DNA from: a virus | Reading direction: 5' to 3' (one strand) | DNA length: 36,970 bases | IMG/VR virus record: IMGVR_UViG_3300045006_000163 | Location: 1 to 36,970 of that record | Part shown: positions 19,994 through 30,400 of the stretch, one piece after another | Layout of the letters: each line of letters begins with the position of its first letter | Numbering within the stretch: the first letter of the stretch is position 1 | Made by a program: the position numbers and the translations under genes | Notes under the pieces: model-generated | The model's database searches: none | Seen by the model: the letters and a program-made list of their open reading frames with translations, nothing else | Told to the model about the DNA's origin: nothing

Positions 19994-20218
19994 ATGATCG
20001 ATTACCGCAGAGACGAGGGCCGACCAAGGCACGATGAACCAGCAGCCCCTAGCAGGCCAGAAACCGTGAAGGTGCCCGAGGAGGTCTGGATCCTGCTCCG
20101 CAAGATCGCGAAGGCCAGAAACCTGTCGAAGCACGCGATCTTTCGCGAGGCCATGGACGAGTACGCGGAACACCACAAGCACCTGGCCGAAGGCGTTGAA
20201 CTCGACCCTGACGACTGA
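19994..20218 (+). CDS. Ribbon-helix-helix-type protein
   Basis: 74 residues from ATG 19994, with GGTGGAA about six bases before. After a polar, Arg/Pro-rich leader of 24 residues, VKVPEEVWILLRKIAKARNL then SKHAIFREAMDEYAEHH is a typical RHH/CopG arrangement: a beta strand, then two helices. The end is acidic (GVELDPDD). RHH proteins act as dimeric repressors or antitoxins, but no toxin partner is adjacent. It follows the TetR-like gene by 37 bases and ends ahead of the terminator at 20254. Confidence 0.7.
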   Translation: MIDYRRDEGRPRHDEPAAPSRPETVKVPEEVWILLRKIAKARNLSKHAIFREAMDEYAEHHKHLAEGVELDPDD

Positions 20219-20253
20219 ATCCGCAACCTTCGCGGAAAACACGAACACAAGAA

Positions 20254-20285
20254 GGCCCAGGTGCTGATACCTGGGCCCTTTTCTT
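20254..20285. terminator. Bidirectional terminator between RHH gene and the end of the late operon
   Basis: Stem GGCCCAGGT / ACCTGGGCC, loop GCTGAT. The plus strand continues CTTTTCTT; the minus strand continues TTCTTGTGTT. It separates two converging transcripts. Confidence 0.85.
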
Positions 20286-20308
20286 GGTTGCTGCAGGGGT
20301 GGTGCGGT

Positions 20309-20773
20309 TCAGTTCGCCTCAAGGATGGCGGCCTTATCCTGCCCCAGGATCCACGCCCGCTGCGACTCCCAGGTGGCATCCGGGATGATTCCCTGCCTCC
20401 GCAGGTTCAGCCGGTAGAGCTGGCCCAGCAGGGCGGCATCCTGGATCGGAGCGGGGAGCCCGGTCGTTGCGATGGCCGCAGCATTCCATGCCGAGATGGC
20501 CTGGGCTTCTGTGCAGCCTGGATTGGCTTTTACGTAATCCACAGCCGCGGCCTTGCCCGCGAATCGCTCGGCCCTTAGAAGTTCATCTACTCCTGAGAAC
20601 TCACCGAACGTCGAAGGTGCTTCGACTTGGATGGCGGTCTGTTGGATGAGGGTTTCGACCTCGGCCTGGATGGAGAGCATCGCAGCGCCCCCAGCGTCGT
20701 AAGCCTGGCGCATTCGGGCCAGGTAGTCGCGGGCCCCATTGAGTCGGTCGAGAGAACGGGTTAGGTCTGACAT
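20309..20773 (-). CDS. Last gene of the late operon, hypothetical, 154 residues
   Basis: ATG 20773 has GGAG five bases upstream, nine bases after the fibre gene. The N-terminal 55 residues are helical (RSLDRLNGARDYLARMRQAY, SIQAEVETLIQQ). The C-terminal part contains a helical AERFAGKAAAVDYVKANPGC then TEAQAISAWNAAA. Its place right behind the tail fibre suggests a fibre chaperone or small tail protein. No family is recognised. Confidence 0.65.
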   Translation of the reverse strand: MSDLTRSLDRLNGARDYLARMRQAYDAGGAAMLSIQAEVETLIQQTAIQVEAPSTFGEFSGVDELLRAERFAGKAAAVDYVKANPGCTEAQAISAWNAAAIATTGLPAPIQDAALLGQLYRLNLRRQGIIPDATWESQRAWILGQDKAAILEAN

Positions 20774-20782
20774 GTGATCTCC

Positions 20783-23700
20783 TTAAAATTCTTCTATACA
20801 AATATCTTCAACCGTTACATAGGTTGAAGTTGCCACATTGCATACCTTGAATACGTCAACCCAGTAGGTTGAACCAACATTAAGCCCAGAAATTACAGAC
20901 ACGCGGCTGTAAGGTATTTCAGATGTCGTCCAAACGTCCATTCCAGAATCCGTAAATACACTGGAAACACTGGACTGACCATTTGATGGAGGGGTGCCAG
21001 TTCCGCAAACAATCTTGATAGTGTGCTGATAATTTATCCCAGGATTCGCGCAAGATTTGACCATACCAGTTACAATAACTCGCAATCTTCCGGTAGTCCT
21101 GGGTGTTATTGTTATGTTAAGTCCTACGGCTCCGTTCCCAGTGTTTGAAACAATTCTGTTTTTAGCTGAAGAAGCTGTTATGACCTGATTCATCACCTTG
21201 TCCGCGAGCGTAGCGGCCTTGTATCCCGCGATGCTAACTGCCCCGCCAAATTCCGCAATCATCGGCTGAGGCGTTGCGTTCCCAAGGAAGTATCCGTTGA
21301 ACGGAGCGCAAGCGATCTTGAAGCCGGTTGGCGGAGTAGATGAAGTTCCGGCCTGATAATTTGGCGGGGCTGATTGAATATCATTCCCGACGCGCTGAAA
21401 CAGGGCTGTGAGGGTTCCGTCCACGATCATGGCGGCGTCTTTTTGCTTGCACGCGAGCATGCAGTCAATAGCCGCAAAACCAGAGTTGGATGAACCCACT
21501 CTCTGGAGGAAATTGAAGATTACGAAGGCGGCACCGGCTGGGCATGTTCCAGTTATCGATTGTTCTGCGAAGCTGGGAGCCCCTGCTCCGATCCAACCGT
21601 CGCTGTTACGCCAGGGACTATAGGAACCACTTACCCAAACTCCGTTGGCATCGAAAAATTCAATGGAAATCTGTCGCTGGGAACCCGAATAGGGGTCGCA
21701 GGCAGTCATAGCCTTGAAAAGGAAAGATTCCCCCGGAGAGCATGGCAGGGGAGCCTGATAGCTGTGATACCCCCACGTTCCTGGGTCGACGCTATAGGCG
21801 CGACAATTCTTCCCGCTGTAGCACCACCTGGATTCGAGGTCCTTGGCCTCGTAGGCTCCCGCTGGCCATCCCCCAGAAGGCGTCGGAAGGTCGCTGTTGG
21901 GATTAGGGATTAAATTCTCGCCAGTAAGTGTGATCGTCCTAGCACGGATTGCGTCAATGTCCATGGAACCGGGTCCAATCACCGTTTTCCCGCCCGAAAC
22001 CTTGGCATCCATCAGCGTGAGCAGGGTTGCGTTCACATGGGGAGCATCAACCACAGCTGCCCTGAGGGTGTCGTCCACCTGAATCTGGCTGGCAATGATC
22101 TGCCCGAAAATTCCAGTTGAAGCGAAGAGGATGCGATCCCATCCCGTTCCTGCCGAATTGACCTTCCATAGGCTCCAATCGGAACTCGTCAGAACAGGGC
22201 CATAACCTGCTGGAAAATTCGAATTGGGAAGAGACGGCAAAGATGATGGCCCGGAGTAAACGGGAATCTGTTGGGCCGATTGTGCCGTAGCAAGGGCTGA
22301 ATTTGCGGTGTTTTGCGCGTTTACCGCTGCCTGCTGTGATCGCTCAGCATAGAGGTTGTCGAATCCAGCAAGCCCTGCCTGAGAATCACCGCCCCGTCCG
22401 ATGCCCCCAAACCTGCACCAGGAGGCACCATTAGGGACTATCGGAGCCAATCCAAACTTGCGCCAAACGGAAGATCCGTTAGCAATCCACCCATCAGATG
22501 GTTGTTGGTTTGAATATGTTCCAGAAATCCAATTCTTATTCGCATCGAACCAATCAATTACAATTTGACGCCATGCCCCACTATATGGATCACACGCCGT
22601 CCACGCTTCATAATAAATAGGATCGCCAGGATTAACATTTATATAATCGGTGAAGTGACTAACAGATGTTTGTCCAGCGGGGATATTTATTAGCCGCGAC
22701 TTTGTTCCGGAATAGCACCATGGCCCAGCAACAGATGCGGCTTCGATTCCGGTCGCATTTGGGTCCTCTGAATTCCCGTTTTTGATTAGATTGACACCGC
22801 CTTGCCGAGCCAATACCTGTGCAGTATTGGCCAGCGCCTGGACCTTCGAAACCGCATCAGCGGCACTCGTGGCACCTACAACCATCCCGCCGACTGCCGT
22901 ATTGATGTCGTTTACCGCGTTGGTTCTAGCTGTAGCTGCCTTCGCGGTGGCATCGTTGGCTGCGGTGGTCAGAGCGTTGTTGACCTTCGTGCTCGCATCC
23001 GTAGCCGCCGCCTCCACAGCCAACGCCCCGCGCTCTTGCGCAATCCTGCTCTGTAGGTCCGTGCGGGCCGTGGCGATGTTCGTCCACTTCATGCGCAGCG
23101 TGGTGCCGCCTCCCGCTCCTAACGGCGTGTCCTGCGAGGTGTCGCTCCAGGTGGGGGTGAGTCCGGAAAGGAACGTGGTCAGTGCGGAAACAGCCGTGTT
23201 GTAGGCCGTGGTCTTCGCATCACCAGAGAGCCCCAGCGTTCCGGCCTCAGCCACCAAGCGGGCCTGGGTCGCTGTTTCCTCGTTGTAGTCCTTGACCAGC
23301 TGACTCTTTTCCACGCGAGACAAGACATCGTCATTTGAAATCGATGCGATGGAGTTATTCGCAGAATTCGCAGCGTTTTGGGCGGCTTGGGCCGCTGCGT
23401 TTGCAGTCTGCCAGTCCTGAGCGAGCACCCACGCAGAGCCGGTCCAGGCGTAGATCTTCATGTTGTCATCGGTGTCACACCAGAGGTCGCCCTGATCCCC
23501 GGCGCCGAGCCCGGTCGGCTGGGTGGCCTGGTAGTAGATCCGCGCCTTTCCGTCCGCAGTTCCCTGGGCCGTGGCTGCAGCGCTGATCGCACTGGCGATG
23601 CCAGCATCCCGAGCGGCCACCCAGGCCCCAGAGGTTCGACGGTAGACCTTATTTCCATCGTCGGTATCGAACCAAAGATCGCCCTCGGATCCACTCGCAG

Positions 23701-24322
23701 GGGCCGTGGGCTGCCAAAAACTATCGATTTTTCCGTCTGCAGCCTCCTGGGCCGAGGCCGCAGCAGCCACTGCCGCATTCGCAGCCACCACCGCAGCCGA
23801 AGCCTCGGCCCGGATCTCGTTGATGTCCTCCTCGACAGGAATCTGCCATTCGTGGATCTCGTTGATGTCCTCCTCGATGGGTGTCACCAGCTCGAACACC
23901 GGATCAGTCGGCACGGCTATCGTCTCGATGGGGTAGTCGTAGACCAGCCCCCCGCAGGTGCGGCGCAGGCGAATCTGGTAGGTGGACGATGGGATGGGCT
24001 CCAGCAGCGTGGAAAAGCCCGCCGCGTCCACGATTCGATCCGCCCATTCGAGCCCCGCAGGCATGTACTCGCCCTGCCACCAGCGCCAGACCACGGCCCA
24101 CTCGGAGGCCTCCCGGCTGGGGAGCGGATTGCAGGTGCTGGTGACGCGGATCACGCGCCGGGTGGTGCCTGGCAGCGACTCCAAAGTCACCTCGATCAGG
24201 CTGTCAGCGTCCACCGGGATGGTGGGGATGGCGAAGACCTTGCGCGGCTCCGGCACGGGCACCGTCGAAACGTCGCAGACGAGCTTGAGGCCGGTCTTCG
24301 TCCATTGGCTGCGGGTTGCCAT
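20783..24322 (-). CDS. Tail fibre / host-recognition protein with duplicated binding modules
   Basis: 1179 residues; ATG 24322 shares a base with the upstream stop (TGATG). Residues 1-145 are a structured base. Repeats EEDINEI (150-156, 164-170) lead into Ala-rich coiled coils. Two SEGDLWFDTDDG-type units lie at about 201-238 and 261-300. Two related modules at about 511-661 and 803-955 share WCYSG, ACDPYSG, Q-I-IDWFDANKNW or EFFDANGVW, and SDGWI, and look like jelly-roll carbohydrate-binding folds. The C-terminus from about 1050 is beta-rich. It is the likely receptor-binding tip protein. DNA for parts of it is AT-richer than neighbouring genes, suggesting exchange. Confidence 0.85.
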   Translation of the reverse strand: MATRSQWTKTGLKLVCDVSTVPVPEPRKVFAIPTIPVDADSLIEVTLESLPGTTRRVIRVTSTCNPLPSREASEWAVVWRWWQGEYMPAGLEWADRIVDAAGFSTLLEPIPSSTYQIRLRRTCGGLVYDYPIETIAVPTDPVFELVTPIEEDINEIHEWQIPVEEDINEIRAEASAAVVAANAAVAAAASAQEAADGKIDSFWQPTAPASGSEGDLWFDTDDGNKVYRRTSGAWVAARDAGIASAISAAATAQGTADGKARIYYQATQPTGLGAGDQGDLWCDTDDNMKIYAWTGSAWVLAQDWQTANAAAQAAQNAANSANNSIASISNDDVLSRVEKSQLVKDYNEETATQARLVAEAGTLGLSGDAKTTAYNTAVSALTTFLSGLTPTWSDTSQDTPLGAGGGTTLRMKWTNIATARTDLQSRIAQERGALAVEAAATDASTKVNNALTTAANDATAKAATARTNAVNDINTAVGGMVVGATSAADAVSKVQALANTAQVLARQGGVNLIKNGNSEDPNATGIEAASVAGPWCYSGTKSRLINIPAGQTSVSHFTDYINVNPGDPIYYEAWTACDPYSGAWRQIVIDWFDANKNWISGTYSNQQPSDGWIANGSSVWRKFGLAPIVPNGASWCRFGGIGRGGDSQAGLAGFDNLYAERSQQAAVNAQNTANSALATAQSAQQIPVYSGPSSLPSLPNSNFPAGYGPVLTSSDWSLWKVNSAGTGWDRILFASTGIFGQIIASQIQVDDTLRAAVVDAPHVNATLLTLMDAKVSGGKTVIGPGSMDIDAIRARTITLTGENLIPNPNSDLPTPSGGWPAGAYEAKDLESRWCYSGKNCRAYSVDPGTWGYHSYQAPLPCSPGESFLFKAMTACDPYSGSQRQISIEFFDANGVWVSGSYSPWRNSDGWIGAGAPSFAEQSITGTCPAGAAFVIFNFLQRVGSSNSGFAAIDCMLACKQKDAAMIVDGTLTALFQRVGNDIQSAPPNYQAGTSSTPPTGFKIACAPFNGYFLGNATPQPMIAEFGGAVSIAGYKAATLADKVMNQVITASSAKNRIVSNTGNGAVGLNITITPRTTGRLRVIVTGMVKSCANPGINYQHTIKIVCGTGTPPSNGQSSVSSVFTDSGMDVWTTSEIPYSRVSVISGLNVGSTYWVDVFKVCNVATSTYVTVEDICIEEF

Positions 24323-24786
24323 CAGAACACTCCCAGGGTACGGGTTGAAAACACATCTCGACCGGTGAACGTCACCTCGAGGCCCGAATACACAGGGCCC
24401 TTCAGACCGATGGCGCGCACGTTGACGTCATCCACCACGAACCCCCCAGCCAGCAGGCCCGGAGAAACCGCCAGGCGGCCAGAGGCGCACGACAGGACGC
24501 CCAGCAAGGCCTCGAGCCCAGGGCGCTGCCCGTCTCCCGTGCCGATGACCCAGCCCTGCCCCGGGCGCTCGTCGTAGACGTTCCAGCGCACGGTCAGCCT
24601 GGGCACGTATCCCAGGCGGCGAGTGCGCGGCGAACCGTCGATCAGTTCCGCCCGGCTGGCCTGCTCCAGCCATTCCAGGCGGAGCCCATCGACCGAAGGA
24701 GGAGGCAGGTAGAGGGTCTTTTCCCGGGCTCCGCCTACCGCCACCAAGGGCGAGACACGGATCACGCCAGTCTGCAGGAACGCCAT
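24322..24786 (-). CDS. Tail-tip protein, 154 residues
   Basis: ATG 24786 is one base after the preceding stop (TAA-G-ATG). The product is beta-rich: MAFLQTGVIRVSPLVAVGGA at the start, PRLTVRWNVYDERPGQGWVI in the middle and VYSGLEVTFTGRDVFSTRTL at the end. No catalytic motif is visible. It lies between the large hub-like protein and the fibre, where small baseplate or tip-adaptor proteins are found. The function is inferred from position. Confidence 0.65.
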   Translation of the reverse strand: MAFLQTGVIRVSPLVAVGGAREKTLYLPPPSVDGLRLEWLEQASRAELIDGSPRTRRLGYVPRLTVRWNVYDERPGQGWVIGTGDGQRPGLEALLGVLSCASGRLAVSPGLLAGGFVVDDVNVRAIGLKGPVYSGLEVTFTGRDVFSTRTLGVF

Positions 24787-24787
24787 C

Positions 24788-27415
24788 TTAAACCTCCACC
24801 AGCGTGGCCTGGGCCTTGCCCGCCACGCGATCGTCATTGAGAGCCATCAGCAGGTAGGGCCCCGCTCCGTTGACCGTTACGGTCGACAGCGGGCGCAGGC
24901 CCTCCCAGGGAGCCGCGGCGTTTGGATTCGTGTGGAACCATGACTCCTTGCGCACCGCCCTAGGCTTCCCGAACCAGGCCGCGTAGACCGAGGCCATGGC
25001 CGAGCAGGCGCCATCGCTCCAGATCAGCGGGTGGGAGCCGAACTCCAGCAGCTGTCCACCATCCGTCGAGGCGTACACGTCCGCCATGCTGTCGGCCTGG
25101 CCACTCACGCGCACGATGGAATAGAAGTGCTCCCAGGCCCGGGTATGCACCAGGCTGGTCTGATCCACCGTGAGAGGCACCACCGTGCTGGAGGCTCGGC
25201 TGGCGAAGTGCACCACGCCATCGGGCGTGGGATAGGCGATCAGGTTGAGCACCTGGCAAACGTGCTCGATGAGCTCAGAGGCGTGCATGCCGCCCGGGGT
25301 GAATCGCTCCAGGGCCCTGGACATGGGAACCGTGGCCGAGACCTGGTAGAGCCTCCCGCCGAGGTGTCCCATGACACGGCCAGGCGTGGAGGGATCGCGC
25401 ACGGATCCGCACAAAATCGGTTCGCCCTCGAGCACCTTTTCATCCCACAGGACCGAGGCCCCAGCCGTTGGGGTCGTGACGGGCGTGGCCGCCAGGCGCA
25501 GGGCGTGTGTTTCGGTGGTGGTCGCGCCAGTGCGGTCCAACTCCGTCATCACGGCCAGGACGGTAAGGTTTGAGGCATCGACACCCTGGAAGGTGTTCGG
25601 CAGCAGCGTGGTGCCATCTCCAGCGATGGAAACCCAGTTCAGCGACACGTTGCCACCCGCCTGGTACGTGATGCGGCCGTATCCCTTCGAGCCCACCAGG
25701 TAGCAGCCCCAGGGCGTGGTTTTCAGCACGGCATCCTGGGCTGCCGTAGGCACCGCAATGGCGCCGGAGCTCCACCCGCTGGGCAGCTCGGCTACCCGCA
25801 GGCCATCCGCGCACAGGGCCACAATGGCGGTGCTGGGCCCTCCAGGGAAAACGCTGGCGCTCTGCACCTGGGAGGGCCAGGTCGCCGAGACGTTTCCACC
25901 CCAGGCCGAGCCGTTCCAGGCGTTGATCTGAACCGCGGCGCCCTGTAGAACCACCCGGCGCATGTTGATGTAGTCATAGACCAGCACGGTCTTGGCCGTT
26001 TTCGAGGTCTTGGGGTCCCAGCTATTACCACCCCAAGGGATGGTGTTCCCGCTGCCGTCCTTCACCGGGCGGTTCCGCACATTTGGATCGGGCGCCTCGT
26101 TTCGGTCCCAGGACTCGGGCGCGAGGGTGATCGCCTCCCAAGGCATGAGGCTGCCGGGCGCCGTGGCGCGCTGGTCGCTCCAGATGGCGCGCAGGGACGC
26201 CCCGGAGGCACTGGCCCATCCTGATTCAGGAGTGCCATCCCAGGCCCTGGAGCCTGAGAAAACGCGGAGGTTCGAAAACCCTGCCTCGAGGTCCGACACT
26301 GCGAGCAGATCTTCGCCGTAGGCCGGGCGCATGGGCACCCAGGAGAACAGGGGCGCAGAGAGATCAGAGGCCAGCGCCGCCGAGAAGTCGGCCACGAAAG
26401 GCGAGCATGCACGGCTGAGAATGGCGCGCGGATCCTCCATCACCATCTGGGCGGCAGATTCCTCGGAGAAATACAGCCGATCGCCCACGGCCAGGTTCTG
26501 CACCGACTCCCGGGTGTAGACCAGGCAGCGGGTCGGGTCGAGCTGCGCCACCGTGAACACCTGGCTGCGGTCTGCGTTCTGCAGCTCCAGCGTGTCGCCA
26601 GGATAAAGGCCGTCGATGGTGTCGAGCTTGACCTTGTAGACCTTCGGGTCCGGGTTACTGGCCACGGCCTCCGCTACCTGGAAGTAGGCCTTGGGCGTGT
26701 AGCTGGTTGCGCGCCGGGTCCAAGTTCCGATGTAGCTGGATGGCGCCCATCCGACAAACGACCAAACCTTACGATCGAGCTTCACCGCGCAGGCACCAAA
26801 AACACCTGAGTCGTGCTTCACCTCGAGCACCTTCGCCCCTGCGACCGATCCCTGGGGCGTGCTGCCATCCAGCAGATCGCCAGGCACCAGCCAGTTCATG
26901 GGCTCAGGAAAATACAGGGTGTCGAGGTTGTTCCCCGCCTTGAAGGCCCACAGGTCGAAAGCCCCAAGGGTGTTCTCTTGAGCCTGGCTCGCAGGCCTCG
27001 AGGCGATAGCCTTAGGCTCTGGACGCTTCCACCCTGCAGACGCAGAGAGCGCTTTCGCGGACAGCATCGAGACCCAGTTCTGAGCGGTGAGGCTGATCTG
27101 GTACGTGCGCTCGTCTCGCTCGATCTGGGAGGGCTGTACGGTGCCAGTGAAGGCCCGTTCCCCGCTGATGTCCAGCACCAGGAACGGAGGATAGAGGGCC
27201 GCACTGGTCTGCAGCTGGCCCTGTAGCCAGGCCCACACCGAGCCGTCATCGTCGGAGATCTTGATGGGCAGATCTCCAGGCGCAAGCTTGGTCAGCTCCT
27301 TGTCGACTTCCCAGCTGATCGCACCCACCGAGATGAGTTTTCCTTCGAGGCCCAGAACCTCGCCAGGCAGGCCATTGCCAAGGTTCTGCATGAGGGTCAC
27401 GGAAAACGTGCGCAT
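24788..27415 (-). CDS. Large tail protein, probable tip hub
   Basis: 875 residues; ATG 27415 shares a base with the tape-measure stop (TAATG), with GGAGG eight bases upstream. It begins with MRTFSVTLMQNLGNGLPGEV and contains two apparent SH3/OB-like strands sets (about 210-300; LDTIDGLYPGDTLELQNADR). A C-terminal region is hub-like (HASELIEHVCQVLNLIAYPT, then PLTVDQTSLVHTRAWEHFYS). Position directly after the tape measure is where distal tail and hub proteins lie. No lambda M/L/K/I set is recognisable, so this protein likely replaces several of them. Confidence 0.7.
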   Translation of the reverse strand: MRTFSVTLMQNLGNGLPGEVLGLEGKLISVGAISWEVDKELTKLAPGDLPIKISDDDGSVWAWLQGQLQTSAALYPPFLVLDISGERAFTGTVQPSQIERDERTYQISLTAQNWVSMLSAKALSASAGWKRPEPKAIASRPASQAQENTLGAFDLWAFKAGNNLDTLYFPEPMNWLVPGDLLDGSTPQGSVAGAKVLEVKHDSGVFGACAVKLDRKVWSFVGWAPSSYIGTWTRRATSYTPKAYFQVAEAVASNPDPKVYKVKLDTIDGLYPGDTLELQNADRSQVFTVAQLDPTRCLVYTRESVQNLAVGDRLYFSEESAAQMVMEDPRAILSRACSPFVADFSAALASDLSAPLFSWVPMRPAYGEDLLAVSDLEAGFSNLRVFSGSRAWDGTPESGWASASGASLRAIWSDQRATAPGSLMPWEAITLAPESWDRNEAPDPNVRNRPVKDGSGNTIPWGGNSWDPKTSKTAKTVLVYDYINMRRVVLQGAAVQINAWNGSAWGGNVSATWPSQVQSASVFPGGPSTAIVALCADGLRVAELPSGWSSGAIAVPTAAQDAVLKTTPWGCYLVGSKGYGRITYQAGGNVSLNWVSIAGDGTTLLPNTFQGVDASNLTVLAVMTELDRTGATTTETHALRLAATPVTTPTAGASVLWDEKVLEGEPILCGSVRDPSTPGRVMGHLGGRLYQVSATVPMSRALERFTPGGMHASELIEHVCQVLNLIAYPTPDGVVHFASRASSTVVPLTVDQTSLVHTRAWEHFYSIVRVSGQADSMADVYASTDGGQLLEFGSHPLIWSDGACSAMASVYAAWFGKPRAVRKESWFHTNPNAAAPWEGLRPLSTVTVNGAGPYLLMALNDDRVAGKAQATLVEV

Positions 27416-30400
27416 TAAGCAAACCTCCGGTCATAGCCGCGCTGCCCCTTGGCCACCATCTCCTCCCACTGCCTGGAATCCACGGCGATGATCGTTGCGC
27501 CGGCATAACTGTGCGTTGGGGCTCCGAAGCTGCCCGTGCGCGAGGCCATGTCGGCAAACATGGCGCCCCGGCCCTGGTAGGCCTGGGCCGCTCGCTCCTG
27601 GGCGAGGATGTTCGAGGTCAGGTTCGAGGCGAAATCCCTGAACGAGGTATCAGGCACCACCAGCTCGGGGCGCCTGCCTTCGCCGATCATGGTCAGCGTG
27701 GGCCGGTCGAACCATCCACCGTTCGCAGCTCCGACGATGCCCTTGGCGCTCGCCGCGTTCGCGATCAGGCTTGCGTTCATCATGGCGATGAATCCAGCTG
27801 CCAGCGCAGGCCCCGCAAAGGGGATGGCAGCGTAGGCCGCCCACAGGGAGGCCGCGGCCAGTTCCTGCTGCGCGATGGCCGCAGCCGAAGCGGTCTCCAT
27901 GGTGGTATCGCGGAAGAACTTCGCAGCGATGCTGGTCATGATCCACTTGGCCGCCAGCTGGGCCAGGGCCTGCGTGATCGTGCCGACGATGCCCATCCAG
28001 ATGGACTTGAGCCCCTGAGACAGGGTCATCTGGCCCGACAGAATGCCCTGGATACCTGTCGCGAAAGCATTCTCCACACCCTGCAGCACCTGGATGGCGC
28101 GACCCTTCCAGTCATTGAGCGCAGCCTCGCCCTCGGCGACGTACTGCCGGAGCCCCTGCTGGATGCCCTCGGCGGGCGTTTTCCCGATGCCTTCACGATT
28201 GGCCACCTGGTTGGCGGCATCCTTGCGGGTTCCGCCCTGGGCCCCGAAACCTTCGATGATGGCCTGGCGCTCGCCGATGGTGAGAGATCGGCCCTCGATC
28301 TCGGCCCGGCGCGCCAGCTCCTCGTTCAGGGCCTTCACATCCTCGCGCACTTGTTCGGTGCGGGCGTGCAGCAGCTCGGCCTGCTCCTGGTCCAGAATCT
28401 GCTGGAAGCTGATCTTGGTTTCCTTGCCAGCGGCGACGAGCTTCGCATACTCGGCGCGCATCTTGTCGAACTTGTCTCGGATCACAGCCTCGCGCCGGGC
28501 GAGGCCATCCTCCTCAGTGCGACCCAGCTGGCTCTGCAGCTCGGCCTCGGTCTTGGCCCGTTCTGCTGCGCCCTTCTTCTGGATGGCGTCGATCTCGTTG
28601 ATGGACTTCAGCCACACCGCGACACGCAGACGCGCCGCCTGCTCGGGGCTGTATTTCTTCCCGGCACCCGTCTCCTCGTCGATCTTGGCCAGGGCCTGAT
28701 CGCGTTCCGCTCGAATCTTTCGGATCTTGTCTTCGCCTGCGACCAGAGCCTCGATCTCGGCCTTAATCTCGGCTTCCGTGGCGCGCTTGGTGTTCGCCTT
28801 GCCCGGGGCCTTGGGGTCCTTGGCGGTCTCGATGCCATCTTCGAGGAGCTTGATCTGCCGCTCGATCTCGGTCGCGCTCTTTTTGTGGGCCTCGGCTTCA
28901 CGCTCGGCGTCAGCTGCGATCCCCTTGTTCACCAGCACCCACTGCAGGGCATTAGCCCCGAGGGTGTCCATGACACCACCCTCTTTGAACGTCCCGCGAA
29001 CGGCATCTTGGCCGTCTGCTCGCGCCTGGCGCTCTCGGTCCCTGGCGGTCTCGAGGCCCATCTTCAGAATCTTGAGCTTGTGCTTGGCGTACTTCTCCAT
29101 GGAGCCAGAGACGTCGATATAGGCCCCGTTCTCCTCGTGGAGCCAGCTGACCAGGTCGCGGGATGCGGAGATCTGGGCCTTGACCACTTCATTCAGGGCC
29201 TTAGTGGCGGCCTGGTGCTCCTTGCTGCCAGCGGCAGACTTGCGCAGCTTCGCCTCGAGGCCTTCGACCTTGTTCTGGGCTTCGGCAAAGGCCCGCGTGG
29301 TGTCCGTGGACTCGGCGCGCATCTTGGCGTCGGCTTCGGCCTTGTCCGCAGCGGCTCGCTCATAGGACTGGGCCCACCGACTCAGCCCAAAACCCGCTGC
29401 AGCGATGGCGGCAATGGCGATGCCCCAGGGCCCGATGCTCGAATACACGGCAGCACTGAGGGCGCGCAGCGAGAGGATGGCGCCATTTACAGGGCCAGCG
29501 ATGCCCATGGTCAGCACCAGCGTGCGCAGGGCCGGGATCAGGGCAGCAGTGATCGAGGGCACCAGCGTGGTGTTGATCACCACGGCCAGGGCCAGCATCT
29601 GCAGCACCGTGTTCCCGAGGAGGTCCGACAGCGTCCGCAGGATTCCGCCCTCGGAGAGTCCCTGCAGTGCAACCGTGAGGTGCCCCACCACGGTGCCAAC
29701 AGCATCGATCACGCCCGATCGGCCCACAGCCTGGAGGAAGTTCGTCCACGCGGTCGAGAGCCGGTTCAGGGCAGCCTGAAGCCCCTTCGAGGCTTCCTGG
29801 GGCGCATCTCCCAGGGAACGCTGCAACTCCTCGGCGAACTTCGGAAGGAATTCAGCCGCAGAGACCTGGCCCTGTTCGAGCATCTTGCCGAGCTGTTGGG
29901 TGGTGACGCCCATCGACCGGGCCGCGATCTGGAAGGCACCAGGCAGGCGCTCGCCCAACTGGCCGCGCAGCTCCTCAGCCTGTACCGTGCCCTTAGAGAT
30001 CATCTGCCCGACAGCCAGCAGTGCCCCGCTGGTCTCGTCCGCAGAAAGGCCCATCACCGTGGAAGCACTGGCGACAGCCTTGAAAATGTCTTTGGTCTTC
30101 TGGCCTTCCAGACTGGTGCCCTTGGAGGCTGCGGCCAGCTTCGCGTAAGCATCGGCGGTGGAGTTCAGCTCGAGGCCAAGGTCTGCCGCGATCTTGCGCA
30201 CGTAGCGCATGCCCGCCTGGCCATCGCCGGTGGCGTACTGCAGGGTTCGCGTGGTCTTTTCCAGCTTCAGATACGAGCCGACGGTCTGCTCGACCACATC
30301 GCGCAGCACCTCCAAAGCCTTCTGGAAGGCCATGGCCCCGACGCTGGCCTTGAAGAACGAGCCGACCAGAGATCCGGAAGACGTCGAAACACTGGCGAGG

